From Lysobacter stagni (lineage in GTDB: Bacteria; Pseudomonadota; Gammaproteobacteria; Xanthomonadales; Xanthomonadaceae), in NCBI RefSeq assembly GCF_030053425.1, contig NZ_JASGBI010000001.1, positions 3,170,001 to 3,234,000 on the forward strand: 64,000 nucleotides of DNA. Reading direction: 5' to 3'. Shown here piece by piece: positions 51,254 to 59,829 of this stretch. Each line of letters opens with the position of its first letter. Within the stretch, counting starts at the first letter, position 1. The notes beneath the pieces are model-generated. The model was given only the letters and a program-made list of their open reading frames with translations. It was not told the origin of the DNA and did no database searches. Made by a program: the position numbers and the translations under genes.

Positions 51254-52210
51254 ATGAAGATGCGCCGCATCCTTTCGCTGGACGGAGGTGGCATCCGCGG
51301 GCTGGTCAGCTGCCTCTGGCTGGAAGGCGTGGAAGACGCCCTCGCCCAGGGCGGCAAGCCCGGCCTGCTGAAGCAGTTCGATCTGCTGGCCGGCAGCTCC
51401 ACGGGCGCGATCGTCGCCTGTGGCCTGGCCATGGGCCTGCCGCCGACACAACTGGCCGAGCTCTACCGCAGCAATCGCCATCTGATCTTCCCCGGCATGG
51501 CCGACCGCCTGTGGTCACGGGCGACGCGTTTGTTCACACAGGGCGTGTCTGCGCCGCGCTACGACGCGAAGGGGCTGGAGAAGGTGCTGAAGAAGGTGTT
51601 CGGCGCCACCACGCTAGGCCAGGCGAAGAAGCCGCTGCTGGTCACCAGTTACGACACCATCGAACGCAAGCCCATCGTGTTCAAGAGCTTCAAGCCCGAA
51701 CACGCGAACCTGCCGATGTGGGAAGTGTGCCGCGCCTCGTCGGCCGCACCCACCTACTTCCCTGCGTTCGCCATGAAGGTCGAAGGGCGGGCGCGTTCGA
51801 TGATCGACGGCGGCGTGGTCGCCAACAATCCCACCGCGTGCGCCATCGCCGAGGCACTGCGCAAGGACGCACGCGTGGACAGCGCGCAGGACCTGGTGGT
51901 GCTTTCGGTGGGCACGGGCCAGCGCAACCGTCCCATCGACCTGAAATCCGCGCAGGAATGGGGCGCGGTGGAATGGGCCATCCCCATCATCGACGTGCTG
52001 TTCGACGGCAACACCGATGCGGTGGACTACATCGCGCAACACCTGGTCGGCGACGGTTACTTCCGCCTGCAGGCCGACCTGCTGACCGGACTGGACGACC
52101 TGGACGATGTCAGCGCGACGAACATCGCCGCGCTGGAATCGATGGCGCGCACCTATCTCCTGCAGGCGGAGACGCGGAAGAAACTGGCGGGGCTGGTGGC
52201 GAAGCTGTAG
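51254..52210 (+). CDS. Patatin-like phospholipase (CBASS-unlinked)
   Basis: 318 aa, cytosolic. The oxyanion-hole motif DGGGIRG is at residues 10-16, the nucleophile elbow G47-S-S49-T-G51 follows, and the dyad Asp185 is in SMIDGGVVANNP. It hydrolyses acyl esters of lipids. GCAGGGAG before GTG-ATG 51251-51256 supports the start at 51254; in-frame ATGs at 51218 and 51236 are less likely. Patatins of this length occur as anti-phage effectors, but no nucleotide cyclase or partner lies beside it, so a housekeeping lipase is more likely. Confidence 0.88.
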   Translation: MKMRRILSLDGGGIRGLVSCLWLEGVEDALAQGGKPGLLKQFDLLAGSSTGAIVACGLAMGLPPTQLAELYRSNRHLIFPGMADRLWSRATRLFTQGVSAPRYDAKGLEKVLKKVFGATTLGQAKKPLLVTSYDTIERKPIVFKSFKPEHANLPMWEVCRASSAAPTYFPAFAMKVEGRARSMIDGGVVANNPTACAIAEALRKDARVDSAQDLVVLSVGTGQRNRPIDLKSAQEWGAVEWAIPIIDVLFDGNTDAVDYIAQHLVGDGYFRLQADLLTGLDDLDDVSATNIAALESMARTYLLQAETRKKLAGLVAKL

Positions 52211-52268
52211 TTCGGCATCCCCGGTCGGCGCCCTTCTGTAACGGAACGTCGATGCAGTCGCTTCGCCG

Positions 52269-52326
52269 GCCCTCACCCCAACCCCTCTCAGCTCTGCACT
52301 CCCTTCGGTCGCCGCAGGGAGAGGGG
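52269..52326. repeat. REP-like intergenic element (CCCTCACCCCAACCCCTCTC type)
   Basis: The stretch from CCCTCACCCCA to GAGAGGGG forms an imperfect inverted repeat whose ends include CCCCTCTC (52282-52289) and GAGAGGGG (52319-52326). Elements of this wording are dispersed between genes in xanthomonads. It sits between the convergent patatin and fumarase genes and may act as a 3' stabiliser or terminator. Only one copy is in the window, so the repeat status comes from memory. Confidence 0.55.
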
Positions 52327-52343
52327 CGCTCGAGCTTCGCGGT

Positions 52344-53861
52344 TTACGCGACGACCACCGGAATCTTGCCGATCTTCGCCTGCCATTCGCGCGGGCCTGT
52401 CTGGTGCACGGATTCGCCGGTGGAATCCACGGCAACCGTCACGGGCATGTCCTGCACGTCGAACTCGTAGATCGCTTCCATGCCCAGGTCGGCGAAACCG
52501 ACGACCTTCGCGGCCTTGATCGCCTTCGAGACGAGGTACGCCGCGCCACCGACCGCCATCAGGTAGGCCGACTGGTGCTTGCGGATGGCTTCGATGGCGG
52601 CCGGGCCGCGCTCGGCCTTGCCGACCATGCCCAGCAGGCCGGTCTGTGCCAGCACCTGTTCGGTGAACTTGTCCATGCGCGTGGCGGTGGTCGGGCCGGC
52701 CGGGCCGACGACTTCATCGCGCACCGGATCGACCGGGCCGACGTAGTAGATGAAGCGGCCGCGCAGGTCGACCGGGAGCTGCTCGCCCTTGTTGAGCATG
52801 TCGACCATGCGCTTGTGCGCGGCGTCGCGACCGGTCAGCAGCTTGCCGTTGAGCAGCAGCACCTCGCCCGGCTTCCAGCTGGCGACATCTTCCTTGGTCA
52901 GCGTGTCCAGGTTGACGCGGCGGCCCTTGGAAGCGTCGTACGTGAGCTCCGGCCAGTCGGCCAGCGACGGCGGGTCCAGCATCACCGGACCGCTGCCATC
53001 GAGCGTGAAATGCGCGTGGCGCGTGGCGGCGCAGTTCGGGATCAGCGCCACCGGCAGGTTGGCTGCATGCGTCGGGTAATCCTTGACCTTGATGTCGAGC
53101 ACCGTGGTCAGACCGCCCAGGCCCTGCGCGCCGATGCCCAGCGCGTTGACCTTCTCGTACAGCTCCAGGCGCAGTTCCTCGGCGCGATTCGACGCACCGC
53201 GCTGCTGCAACTCGGTGATGTCGATGGGCTCCATCAGCGCTTCCTTGGCCAGCAGCATCGCCTTCTCGGCGGTGCCGCCGATGCCGATGCCGAGCATGCC
53301 CGGCGGGCACCAGCCCGCGCCCATGGTCGGCACGGTCTTGAGCACCCAGTCGACGATGGAGTCGGACGGGTTGAGCATCGCGAACTTCGACTTGGCTTCG
53401 GAACCGCCGCCCTTCGCGGCGACGATCACGTCGACCGTGTTGCCCGGCACGACCTTCACGTTCACCACGCCCGGCGTGTTGTCCTTCGTGTTGGTGCGCT
53501 TGCCGGCGGGGTCGGCCAGCACGCTGGCGCGCAGCTTGTTGTCCGGATGGTTGTAGGCGCGGCGCACGCCTTCGTGGACCATGTCCTCCACGCCCATCGT
53601 GGCGTCGTCCCAGCGCACGTTCATGCCGATCTCGAGGAACACCGTGACGATGCCGGTGTCCTGGCAGATCGGGCGGTGACCCTCGGCGCACATGCGCGAG
53701 TTGATCAGGATCTGGGCGATGGCGTCCTTCGCGGCCGGCGACTCCTCGCGCTCGTAGGCGGCGGCGAGGCTCTGGATGTAGTCGACCGGGTGGTAGTACG
53801 AGATGTACTGGAGCGCGTCGGCGACGCTCTGGATGAAGTCTTCCTGCTTGATGACGGTCAT
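52344..53861 (-). CDS. fumA: Class I fumarate hydratase (Fe-S dependent)
   Basis: 505 aa. The N-terminal alpha-type domain (about 1-300) and C-terminal beta-type domain are fused as in FumA/FumB. Cluster Cys residues are in RPICQDTG, GWCPPGMLG and NCAATRHAHF. The C-terminal part has VGPAGPTTATRMDKFT and KHQSAYLMAVGGAAYLVSKAI. It hydrates fumarate to malate, after succinate dehydrogenase in the TCA cycle. The cluster is superoxide-sensitive. The start MTVIKQEDF at 53861 matches the family. Confidence 0.95.
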   Translation of the reverse strand: MTVIKQEDFIQSVADALQYISYYHPVDYIQSLAAAYEREESPAAKDAIAQILINSRMCAEGHRPICQDTGIVTVFLEIGMNVRWDDATMGVEDMVHEGVRRAYNHPDNKLRASVLADPAGKRTNTKDNTPGVVNVKVVPGNTVDVIVAAKGGGSEAKSKFAMLNPSDSIVDWVLKTVPTMGAGWCPPGMLGIGIGGTAEKAMLLAKEALMEPIDITELQQRGASNRAEELRLELYEKVNALGIGAQGLGGLTTVLDIKVKDYPTHAANLPVALIPNCAATRHAHFTLDGSGPVMLDPPSLADWPELTYDASKGRRVNLDTLTKEDVASWKPGEVLLLNGKLLTGRDAAHKRMVDMLNKGEQLPVDLRGRFIYYVGPVDPVRDEVVGPAGPTTATRMDKFTEQVLAQTGLLGMVGKAERGPAAIEAIRKHQSAYLMAVGGAAYLVSKAIKAAKVVGFADLGMEAIYEFDVQDMPVTVAVDSTGESVHQTGPREWQAKIGKIPVVVA

Positions 53862-53936
53862 GACTGCGGAATCGGCTGCCGGTGGGGTCGCGGATGGAGC
53901 CTTCCATTTTAGGCCAAACCGGCCACCGCCCCCGGC

Positions 53937-53963
53937 TGTCACAATGGGACGCCCCGTTTCGTC
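53937..53963 (+). promoter_or_regulatory. ECF41-type promoter of the sigma-factor gene
   Basis: TGTCACA (53937-53943), 16-bp spacer, CGTC (53960-53963). This matches the known ECF41 consensus. Only 8 bp separate the -10 element from the sigma ATG, so the transcript would be leaderless or almost so. Confidence 0.8.
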
Positions 53964-53971
53964 CTGGCCGC

Positions 53972-54841
53972 ATGAACGCCACGAACGCCCCCGACACGGT
54001 CTTCGAGACCCAGCGCCCCCGCCTGTTCGCCCTCGCCTACCGCCTGCTCGGCAGCCGCAGCGAGGCCGAGGACGTGGTGCAGGACGCCTGGCTGCGCTGG
54101 CACCAGACCGACCGGGCCGCCGTCCGCGACCCGGAAGCCTGGCTGGTGACCGCGACCACCCGCCTGGGCATCGATCGCCTGCGTGCCGTCCGCAGCGAAC
54201 GGATCGCCTATCCCGGCCCCTGGCTGCCCGAACCCCTGACCGTGGACGAATCGCCAGGGCCGGAGCACCGGAGCGAGCTGGCCGAACAGGTGTCGATCGC
54301 CTTCCTCGCCGTGCTCGAGCGGCTGGGCCCGGAGGAGCGCGCGGCCTTCCTGCTCAAGGAGGCCTTCGACTACGACTACGACCAGATCGCCGAACTGCTG
54401 GATCGCACCGAGGCGAACTGCCGCCAGATGGTGCACCGTGCGCGCGAACGCCTGCAGTCGGGCCGCCCGCGCTTCGAGGTCGAACCGGCACGGCATCGCG
54501 AGCTGCTGGAGCGTTTCATGCACGCGGCGCAGCGCGGCGACCGCGGTGCCATCACCGGGTTGCTCGACGCCAACGCGCGACTGGTGAGCGATGGCGGCGG
54601 CAAGGCGCGTGCCGTGATCCGCCCGCTGCTGGGCGGCGAACGCATCGCACGCCTGTACTGGGCGGTGGCGCGTCGCAACGGGTATTCCGACTGGCGGATG
54701 GGCACCCTCAACGGCGAGCCCGCGGTGCTGGGCTACACGGACGGTGTGCTGACTTCGGCGACGGTGGCCGTCAGCGACGGCGAACACATCCTCGAGCTGC
54801 TCACGCTGCGCAATCCGGACAAGCTCCCTATTCCCCACTGA
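53972..54841 (+). CDS. ECF41-family RNA polymerase sigma factor with SnoaL-like C-terminus
   Basis: 289 aa. Region 2 (RLFALAYRLLGSRSEAEDVVQDAWLRW) and region 4 (LGPEERAAFLLKEAFDYDYDQIAELLDRTEANCRQMVHRARERL) are followed by a SnoaL/NTF2-like domain. That domain carries the family motifs D207-G-G-G-K and N281-P-D-K near the end. In ECF41 sigmas this domain replaces an anti-sigma factor and tunes activity. The two TGTCACA-N16-CGTC promoters show autoregulation and control of the next gene. Confidence 0.93.
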   Translation: MNATNAPDTVFETQRPRLFALAYRLLGSRSEAEDVVQDAWLRWHQTDRAAVRDPEAWLVTATTRLGIDRLRAVRSERIAYPGPWLPEPLTVDESPGPEHRSELAEQVSIAFLAVLERLGPEERAAFLLKEAFDYDYDQIAELLDRTEANCRQMVHRARERLQSGRPRFEVEPARHRELLERFMHAAQRGDRGAITGLLDANARLVSDGGGKARAVIRPLLGGERIARLYWAVARRNGYSDWRMGTLNGEPAVLGYTDGVLTSATVAVSDGEHILELLTLRNPDKLPIPH

Positions 54842-54887
54842 GCATCCACGCCGTGCAACGCGGCGTTCCATGGATGCAGCCGCACGC

Positions 54888-54914
54888 TGTCACAACCTCG
54901 CCCCCGGCGACGTC
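54888..54914 (+). promoter_or_regulatory. ECF41-type promoter of the AhpD-like gene
   Basis: TGTCACA (54888-54894), 16-bp spacer, CGTC (54911-54914), 46 bp before the start codon. Identical boxes and spacing to the promoter at 53937. Confidence 0.85.
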
Positions 54915-54960
54915 TTCCTGATACCGCGGCCATTCGAGGCCGCTTCGAGGAAAGAAAGAC

Positions 54961-55419
54961 ATGAGCAGCTCCTACGTCAGCCACACCCCGCGCGTCGACT
55001 ACATCAAGCATGCCAAGGAAGCCTTCCAGGCCCAGGTCAAACTGAGCATGGCGGTGCACGCCGGCAGCCTCGGCTCGAACCTGGTCGAGCTGGTTTTCCT
55101 GCGCGTTTCGCAGATCAACGGCTGCGCCTATTGCCTGGACATGCACACCACGGCGCTGCGCAAGGGGGGCGAGGACCAGCGTCGCCTGGACACCCTTGCC
55201 GGCTGGCGCGACAGCCCGCTGTTCGACGGCCGCGAACGCGCGGCGCTGGACTGGGCGGAAGCGCTGACGCGCCTGGAAAACGGCCACGTGGCCGATGACG
55301 TGTTCGAGGCGCTGCGCCCGCACTTCGACGACCGCGGCATCGCCGAGTTGACCTTCGCGGTCGGCGTGATCAATTCGTGGAACCGCATCAACGTCAGCCT
55401 GCGCACGACGCTGCCCTGA
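54961..55419 (+). CDS. Carboxymuconolactone decarboxylase/AhpD-like protein, ECF41 target
   Basis: 152 aa CMD-fold protein with the redox pair C55-A-Y-C58 and H62 (INGCAYCLDMHTTALRKGG). Genes for CMD-family proteins, oxidoreductases or epimerases beside ECF41 sigmas are the classical targets of these sigmas. A good ribosome site (GAGGAAAG) precedes ATG 54961. It is paralogous to the protein at 7849. A peroxidase or quinone-related redox function is inferred. Confidence 0.9.
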   Translation: MSSSYVSHTPRVDYIKHAKEAFQAQVKLSMAVHAGSLGSNLVELVFLRVSQINGCAYCLDMHTTALRKGGEDQRRLDTLAGWRDSPLFDGRERAALDWAEALTRLENGHVADDVFEALRPHFDDRGIAELTFAVGVINSWNRINVSLRTTLP

Positions 55420-55435
55420 TGCGCGCGACGCCACC

Positions 55436-55455
55436 GTCCCGGCTCCGGCCGGGAC
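55436..55455. terminator. Hairpin between convergent AhpD-like and IscA-like genes
   Basis: GTCCCGGC (55436-55443), TCCG loop, GCCGGGAC (55448-55455), 16 bp after the AhpD-like stop and 15 bp from the IscA-like stop. No U-run, so it is a probable shared 3' hairpin rather than a textbook terminator. Confidence 0.5.
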
Positions 55456-55470
55456 GCGTGGCGGGGTGTC

Positions 55471-55809
55471 TCAGGCCGCGTCGGCCTTCGTCGTGAACGA
55501 TTCGCCGCAACCGCACTCGGCGGTGACATTGGGGTTGCGGAACAGGAACTGCTCGCCCAGGCGCTGCTTGACCAGGTCGATCTGCGTGCCGTCGACCAGC
55601 GGCAGGCTCAACGCGTCGACGTAGATGCGCACGCCATCCTGCTCGAAGACCGTGTCGTCGGCGCCCTGCTCGCGGGTCAGGTCGGCCTTGTACTGCCAGC
55701 CCGAGCAGCCCGTGCGGGACACGCCGAAGCGCAGGCCGATCGCGCCGGGATCTTCGACGAGATAGCGCTGGACGCGGGCGAGAGCAGCAGGAGCAAGGGT
55801 CACGGCCAT
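55471..55809 (-). CDS. HesB/IscA-family iron-sulfur cluster assembly protein
   Basis: 112 aa. The three cluster Cys residues Cys35 (SRTGCSGWQY), Cys99 and Cys101 (AECGCGESF) match the IscA positions. A-type carriers receive 2Fe-2S or 4Fe-4S clusters and pass them to target enzymes. The gene stands alone here, not within an isc or suf operon, so IscA, SufA and ErpA subfamilies cannot be separated. Client enzymes in the window could include SdhB and the class I fumarase. Confidence 0.9.
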   Translation of the reverse strand: MAVTLAPAALARVQRYLVEDPGAIGLRFGVSRTGCSGWQYKADLTREQGADDTVFEQDGVRIYVDALSLPLVDGTQIDLVKQRLGEQFLFRNPNVTAECGCGESFTTKADAA

Positions 55810-55926
55810 GGAGACTCCGACGTTACATCAACGGGTTACGGCAAGGATTATAGCGACGCGATGCCGGGCGTTCGGTAAACTCCGGCCTTTCCCCTAATTG
55901 GCCCGAACAGGCCAGGATTCAAGAGC

Positions 55927-57321
<1,395 letters not shown>

Positions 57322-57331
57322 TCCGACGGCC

Positions 57332-57700
57332 ATGACGGACACCGTCACGCTGTACCGTCCGACCGGTCCCGAGGAAATGGCCCTGCTGGAAGCCGCGGGC
57401 TTCCGGCGCTGGCCACCGCGGCTGCCCGAACAGCCGATCTTCTATCCGGTGACCAACCAGCAGTATGCGATCGAGATCGCGACACGCTGGAACATCAGGG
57501 ACAGCGGTGTCGGCTATGTGACCCGGTTCGAGGTGGAGCGCGGGTTCATGGAACGCTATCCGATCCAGAAGGTCGGCGGCGCCCACCACACGGAATGGTG
57601 GGTTCCTGCCGAGGAACTCGAGGCACTCAACGACCATATCGTCGGCCTCATCGAAGTCGTGGGGGAATACCGCCCCGACACTGCAACGGAACACCTGTGA
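57332..57700 (+). CDS. Conserved protein of unknown function (sometimes labelled ADP-ribosylation/crystallin J1)
   Basis: 122 aa, soluble. The pattern VTLYRPTGPEEMALLEAAGFRRWPPRLPEQPIFYPV followed by FEVERGFMERYP and EWWVPAEELEALNDHIVG is one I have seen on short conserved proteins. These carry the database name ADP-ribosylation/crystallin J1, a name I do not consider evidence of activity. It starts 10 bp after asnS and its stop overlaps the next GTG start as GTGA, so translation is likely coupled. Confidence 0.75.
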   Translation: MTDTVTLYRPTGPEEMALLEAAGFRRWPPRLPEQPIFYPVTNQQYAIEIATRWNIRDSGVGYVTRFEVERGFMERYPIQKVGGAHHTEWWVPAEELEALNDHIVGLIEVVGEYRPDTATEHL

Positions 57701-58002
57701 TCCTTTTCTTTGCCCTGCTCTTCGTCGCCATCGCCATCGCGGGCTTCTGCGCGTTCGTGATCTTCTGGCCGCTGTCGCTGGTGCACATCCGCGACCGTCA
57801 TCCGCAGTTGCAGTCGCAATTGGGCGAAGGTGCGTTCGCGCGGCCCTCGGCGTGGGGCTGGCTGCTCAAGCGCGGCTACCTGTTGGCGAACGACGGCAAC
57901 CTCAACGGCCTGGCCAACCCGGCGCGCATCTCGCTGTTGACCATCATTTCCGGGCTCGTGTGCGCCGCCCTGCTCTGGCTGCTTTCCATGGTGATCGGAT
58001 GA
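57697..58002 (+). CDS. Small two-helix membrane protein, GTG start
   Basis: 101 aa with an N-terminal transmembrane helix (FFALLFVAIAIAGFCAFVIFW) and a C-terminal one (LLTIISGLVCAALLWLLSMVI). Between them lies a soluble loop beginning HIRDRHPQLQSQLGEGAFARP. The arrangement faintly recalls UspB-type proteins, but I do not claim homology. The GTG start overlaps the upstream stop (GTGA) and the stop overlaps the next ATG (ATGA). It was placed by these overlaps rather than by similarity. Confidence 0.65.
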   Translation: MILFFALLFVAIAIAGFCAFVIFWPLSLVHIRDRHPQLQSQLGEGAFARPSAWGWLLKRGYLLANDGNLNGLANPARISLLTIISGLVCAALLWLLSMVIG

Positions 58003-58310
58003 ACGAAGAAGCCAATCGCGATCAGTGGTGGCTCGCCACCCTGGGCCGCACCGTGATCTGGGCGCGCCTGCGCATGCTCGACGCCGGCACCGCCGAAGTG
58101 CTCGACAGCGACGGTGTCAGCCAGCCGTACGACAGCGAGGACAGTGCCCGCGCGGCGCTGATGGACGCGGAGTTCGTCTCCCTCGACGGGCTGGACGAGG
58201 ACGACGCGCGCGATCGCGGCTTCTCGCTCGACGAACTCACGCCCCCCAGCGGCGAACACGTCGACGTGCTGCGCCCGCAGATGGTCCAGCAGCTTCCTTC
58301 GCGTCACTGA
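57999..58310 (+). CDS. Small acidic protein of unknown function
   Basis: 103 aa, rich in Asp/Glu, with WWLATLGRTVIWARLRMLDAGTAEVLDSDG followed by YDSEDSARAALMDAEFVSLDGLDEDDA. The repeated Y-D-S-E-D-x-A-R-A-x-L-x-D-A-E-F positions suggest a compact alpha-beta fold. I recognise no named family. It is coupled to the preceding gene (ATGA) and sits 12 bp before the PaiB-like gene. Confidence 0.65.
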   Translation: MNEEANRDQWWLATLGRTVIWARLRMLDAGTAEVLDSDGVSQPYDSEDSARAALMDAEFVSLDGLDEDDARDRGFSLDELTPPSGEHVDVLRPQMVQQLPSRH

Positions 58311-58322
58311 CGGAACACGGCC

Positions 58323-58955
58323 ATGTACCTGCCACGCGCCTTCGCCGAACGCGACCTGGACGCGCTGGATCGCATGGCCGGGCGCGACCGTTTCATCACG
58401 CTGGTCACCGTTCGCGACGGCGAGCCCACCGTCAGCCATCTGCCCGTGCTGTATCGCCGCCAGGGCGAACGCGTCGAACTGATCGGCCACTGGGCGCGGC
58501 CCAATCCGCAGGCAACGCACGCGGGCCCCGCGCTCGCCATCTTCCACGGCCCGCACGCGTACGTGTCGCCGGGCTGGTACCCCGACAAGGAAGACGCCGC
58601 GCGCGTTCCGACCTGGAACTACGCTGTCGCACACCTGCGCGGCACGCTGTCCACGTTCGAGGATGACGCATCGCTCGCCGAGGTCGTGGACGGCCTGAGC
58701 ATCGAGTTCGAGGCCACCGTCGGCGGAGACTGGCGCTTCGAGTCCGGACGCGACGAGTTCCGTCGACAGCTGCGCGGCATCATCGGCTTCCGTTTCGTGG
58801 CCGACGACATCGCGCTGAAGTTCAAGCTCAGCCAGAACCACCCGATGCCCAATCGCGAAGCCGTCGCGGCGCGACTGGAAGCGCAATCGCGCGAGGCCAG
58901 CCGCGACACCGCCGCGCTGATGCGCGAGCGTATGAACGAACCGACAGGAGACTGA
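58323..58955 (+). CDS. PaiB-family FMN-binding protein
   Basis: 210 aa split-barrel flavin fold. It has the start MYLPRAFAERDLDALDRM, the flavin and dimer region SHLPVLYRR, the signature FHGPHAYVSPGWYPDK, VPTWNYAVAHLRG, and KFKLSQNHPMPNR near the end. PaiB was named as a negative regulator of sporulation and degradative enzymes in Bacillus, but DNA binding is not established; a flavin or heme oxidoreductase role is equally likely. It lies 1 bp before the SDR start. Confidence 0.88.
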   Translation: MYLPRAFAERDLDALDRMAGRDRFITLVTVRDGEPTVSHLPVLYRRQGERVELIGHWARPNPQATHAGPALAIFHGPHAYVSPGWYPDKEDAARVPTWNYAVAHLRGTLSTFEDDASLAEVVDGLSIEFEATVGGDWRFESGRDEFRRQLRGIIGFRFVADDIALKFKLSQNHPMPNREAVAARLEAQSREASRDTAALMRERMNEPTGD

Positions 58956-58956
58956 C

Positions 58957-59742
58957 GTGGACCTCGACCTCACCGGAAAGCATGCCCTCGTCTGTGGTGC
59001 CAGCCAGGGCATCGGCCTGGCCACCGCGCAGGCATTGGCGGACCTCGGCGCCGACGTCACGCTGCTCGCACGACGCGAAGAGCGCCTGCGCGAACTCGCC
59101 GCCTCGCTCGCCACCGACAAAGGGCAGACACACGGCTGGATCGCCGCCGACGGCGCCGACACCGACACGCTGCGCGCGAAGGTGCAGGCGCTGGTGAATG
59201 GCAAACCGGTGCACATCCTCGTCAACAACAGCGGCGGACCGCCGCCTGGCACCGTGCGCGGCGCGGACATCGCCGCGTTCGAAGCCGCCTACCGCCAGCA
59301 CCTCATCGCCAACCACGTGCTGGCCGAAACGGTGATTCCCGGCATGGAGCGCGATGGCTACGGCCGCATCGTCAACGTCATCTCCACCTCGGTGAAGGAG
59401 CCGCTGCAGGGCCTGGGCGTGTCCAACACCACGCGATGGGCCGTAGCCAGCTGGGCCAAGACGCTGGCGACGGAACTGGCGCCCAAGGGCATCACCGTCA
59501 ACAACGTGTTGCCGGGCTCGACCGAAACGCCGCGCATCGAGCAGATCATCGACAACACGTCGGCCAAGACGGGCCGCAGTCGCGAGGAAGTGTTCGAGAA
59601 GATGGTGTCGGAAATCCCGATGCGCCGTTTCGCCCGCCCGCAGGAAACCGCCGCGGCGATCGCGTTCCTGTGTTCGCCGGCGGCCTCGTACATCACCGGC
59701 GTGAACCTGCCGGTGGACGGCGGGCGCACGCGGTCGCTCTGA
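58957..59742 (+). CDS. SDR-family protein with altered active site, kynurenine-cluster associated
   Basis: 261 aa, GTG start 58957. The cofactor motif CGASQGIGLATAQAL and the NNSGGPPPG segment are those of a FabG-like subgroup. At the catalytic site the usual Y-x-x-x-K is read as S-N-T-T-R (GVSNTTRWAVASWAKTLA), so Tyr is replaced by Ser and Lys by Arg. A C-terminal YITGVNLPVDGGRT is normal. Related SDRs with this substitution exist, so it is not decay. The reaction is unknown. It bridges the asnS run and the kynurenine genes. Confidence 0.85.
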   Translation: MDLDLTGKHALVCGASQGIGLATAQALADLGADVTLLARREERLRELAASLATDKGQTHGWIAADGADTDTLRAKVQALVNGKPVHILVNNSGGPPPGTVRGADIAAFEAAYRQHLIANHVLAETVIPGMERDGYGRIVNVISTSVKEPLQGLGVSNTTRWAVASWAKTLATELAPKGITVNNVLPGSTETPRIEQIIDNTSAKTGRSREEVFEKMVSEIPMRRFARPQETAAAIAFLCSPAASYITGVNLPVDGGRTRSL

Positions 59743-59749
59743 GGCATGG

Positions 59750-59770
59750 AGGCCCGCGCGAACCGGGCCT
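59750..59770 (+). terminator. Weak hairpin after the SDR gene
   Basis: AGGCCCG (59750-59756) and CGGGCCT (59764-59770) around a 7-nt loop, 8 bp after the SDR stop, followed by TCGGGC and no U-run. It may partly separate the upstream run from the semialdehyde dehydrogenase. Confidence 0.4.
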
Positions 59771-59829
59771 TCGGGCAGAGGCCGACCATACCCATCAGCA
59801 CGGCACACCCGCACTGTTAAGCTAGTCCG

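Noticed and set aside
51254..52210. Patatin as a CBASS or other anti-phage effector
   Set aside because: No nucleotide cyclase, ubiquitin-like partner or sensor gene lies on either side; the neighbours are a desaturase-family protein and fumarase.
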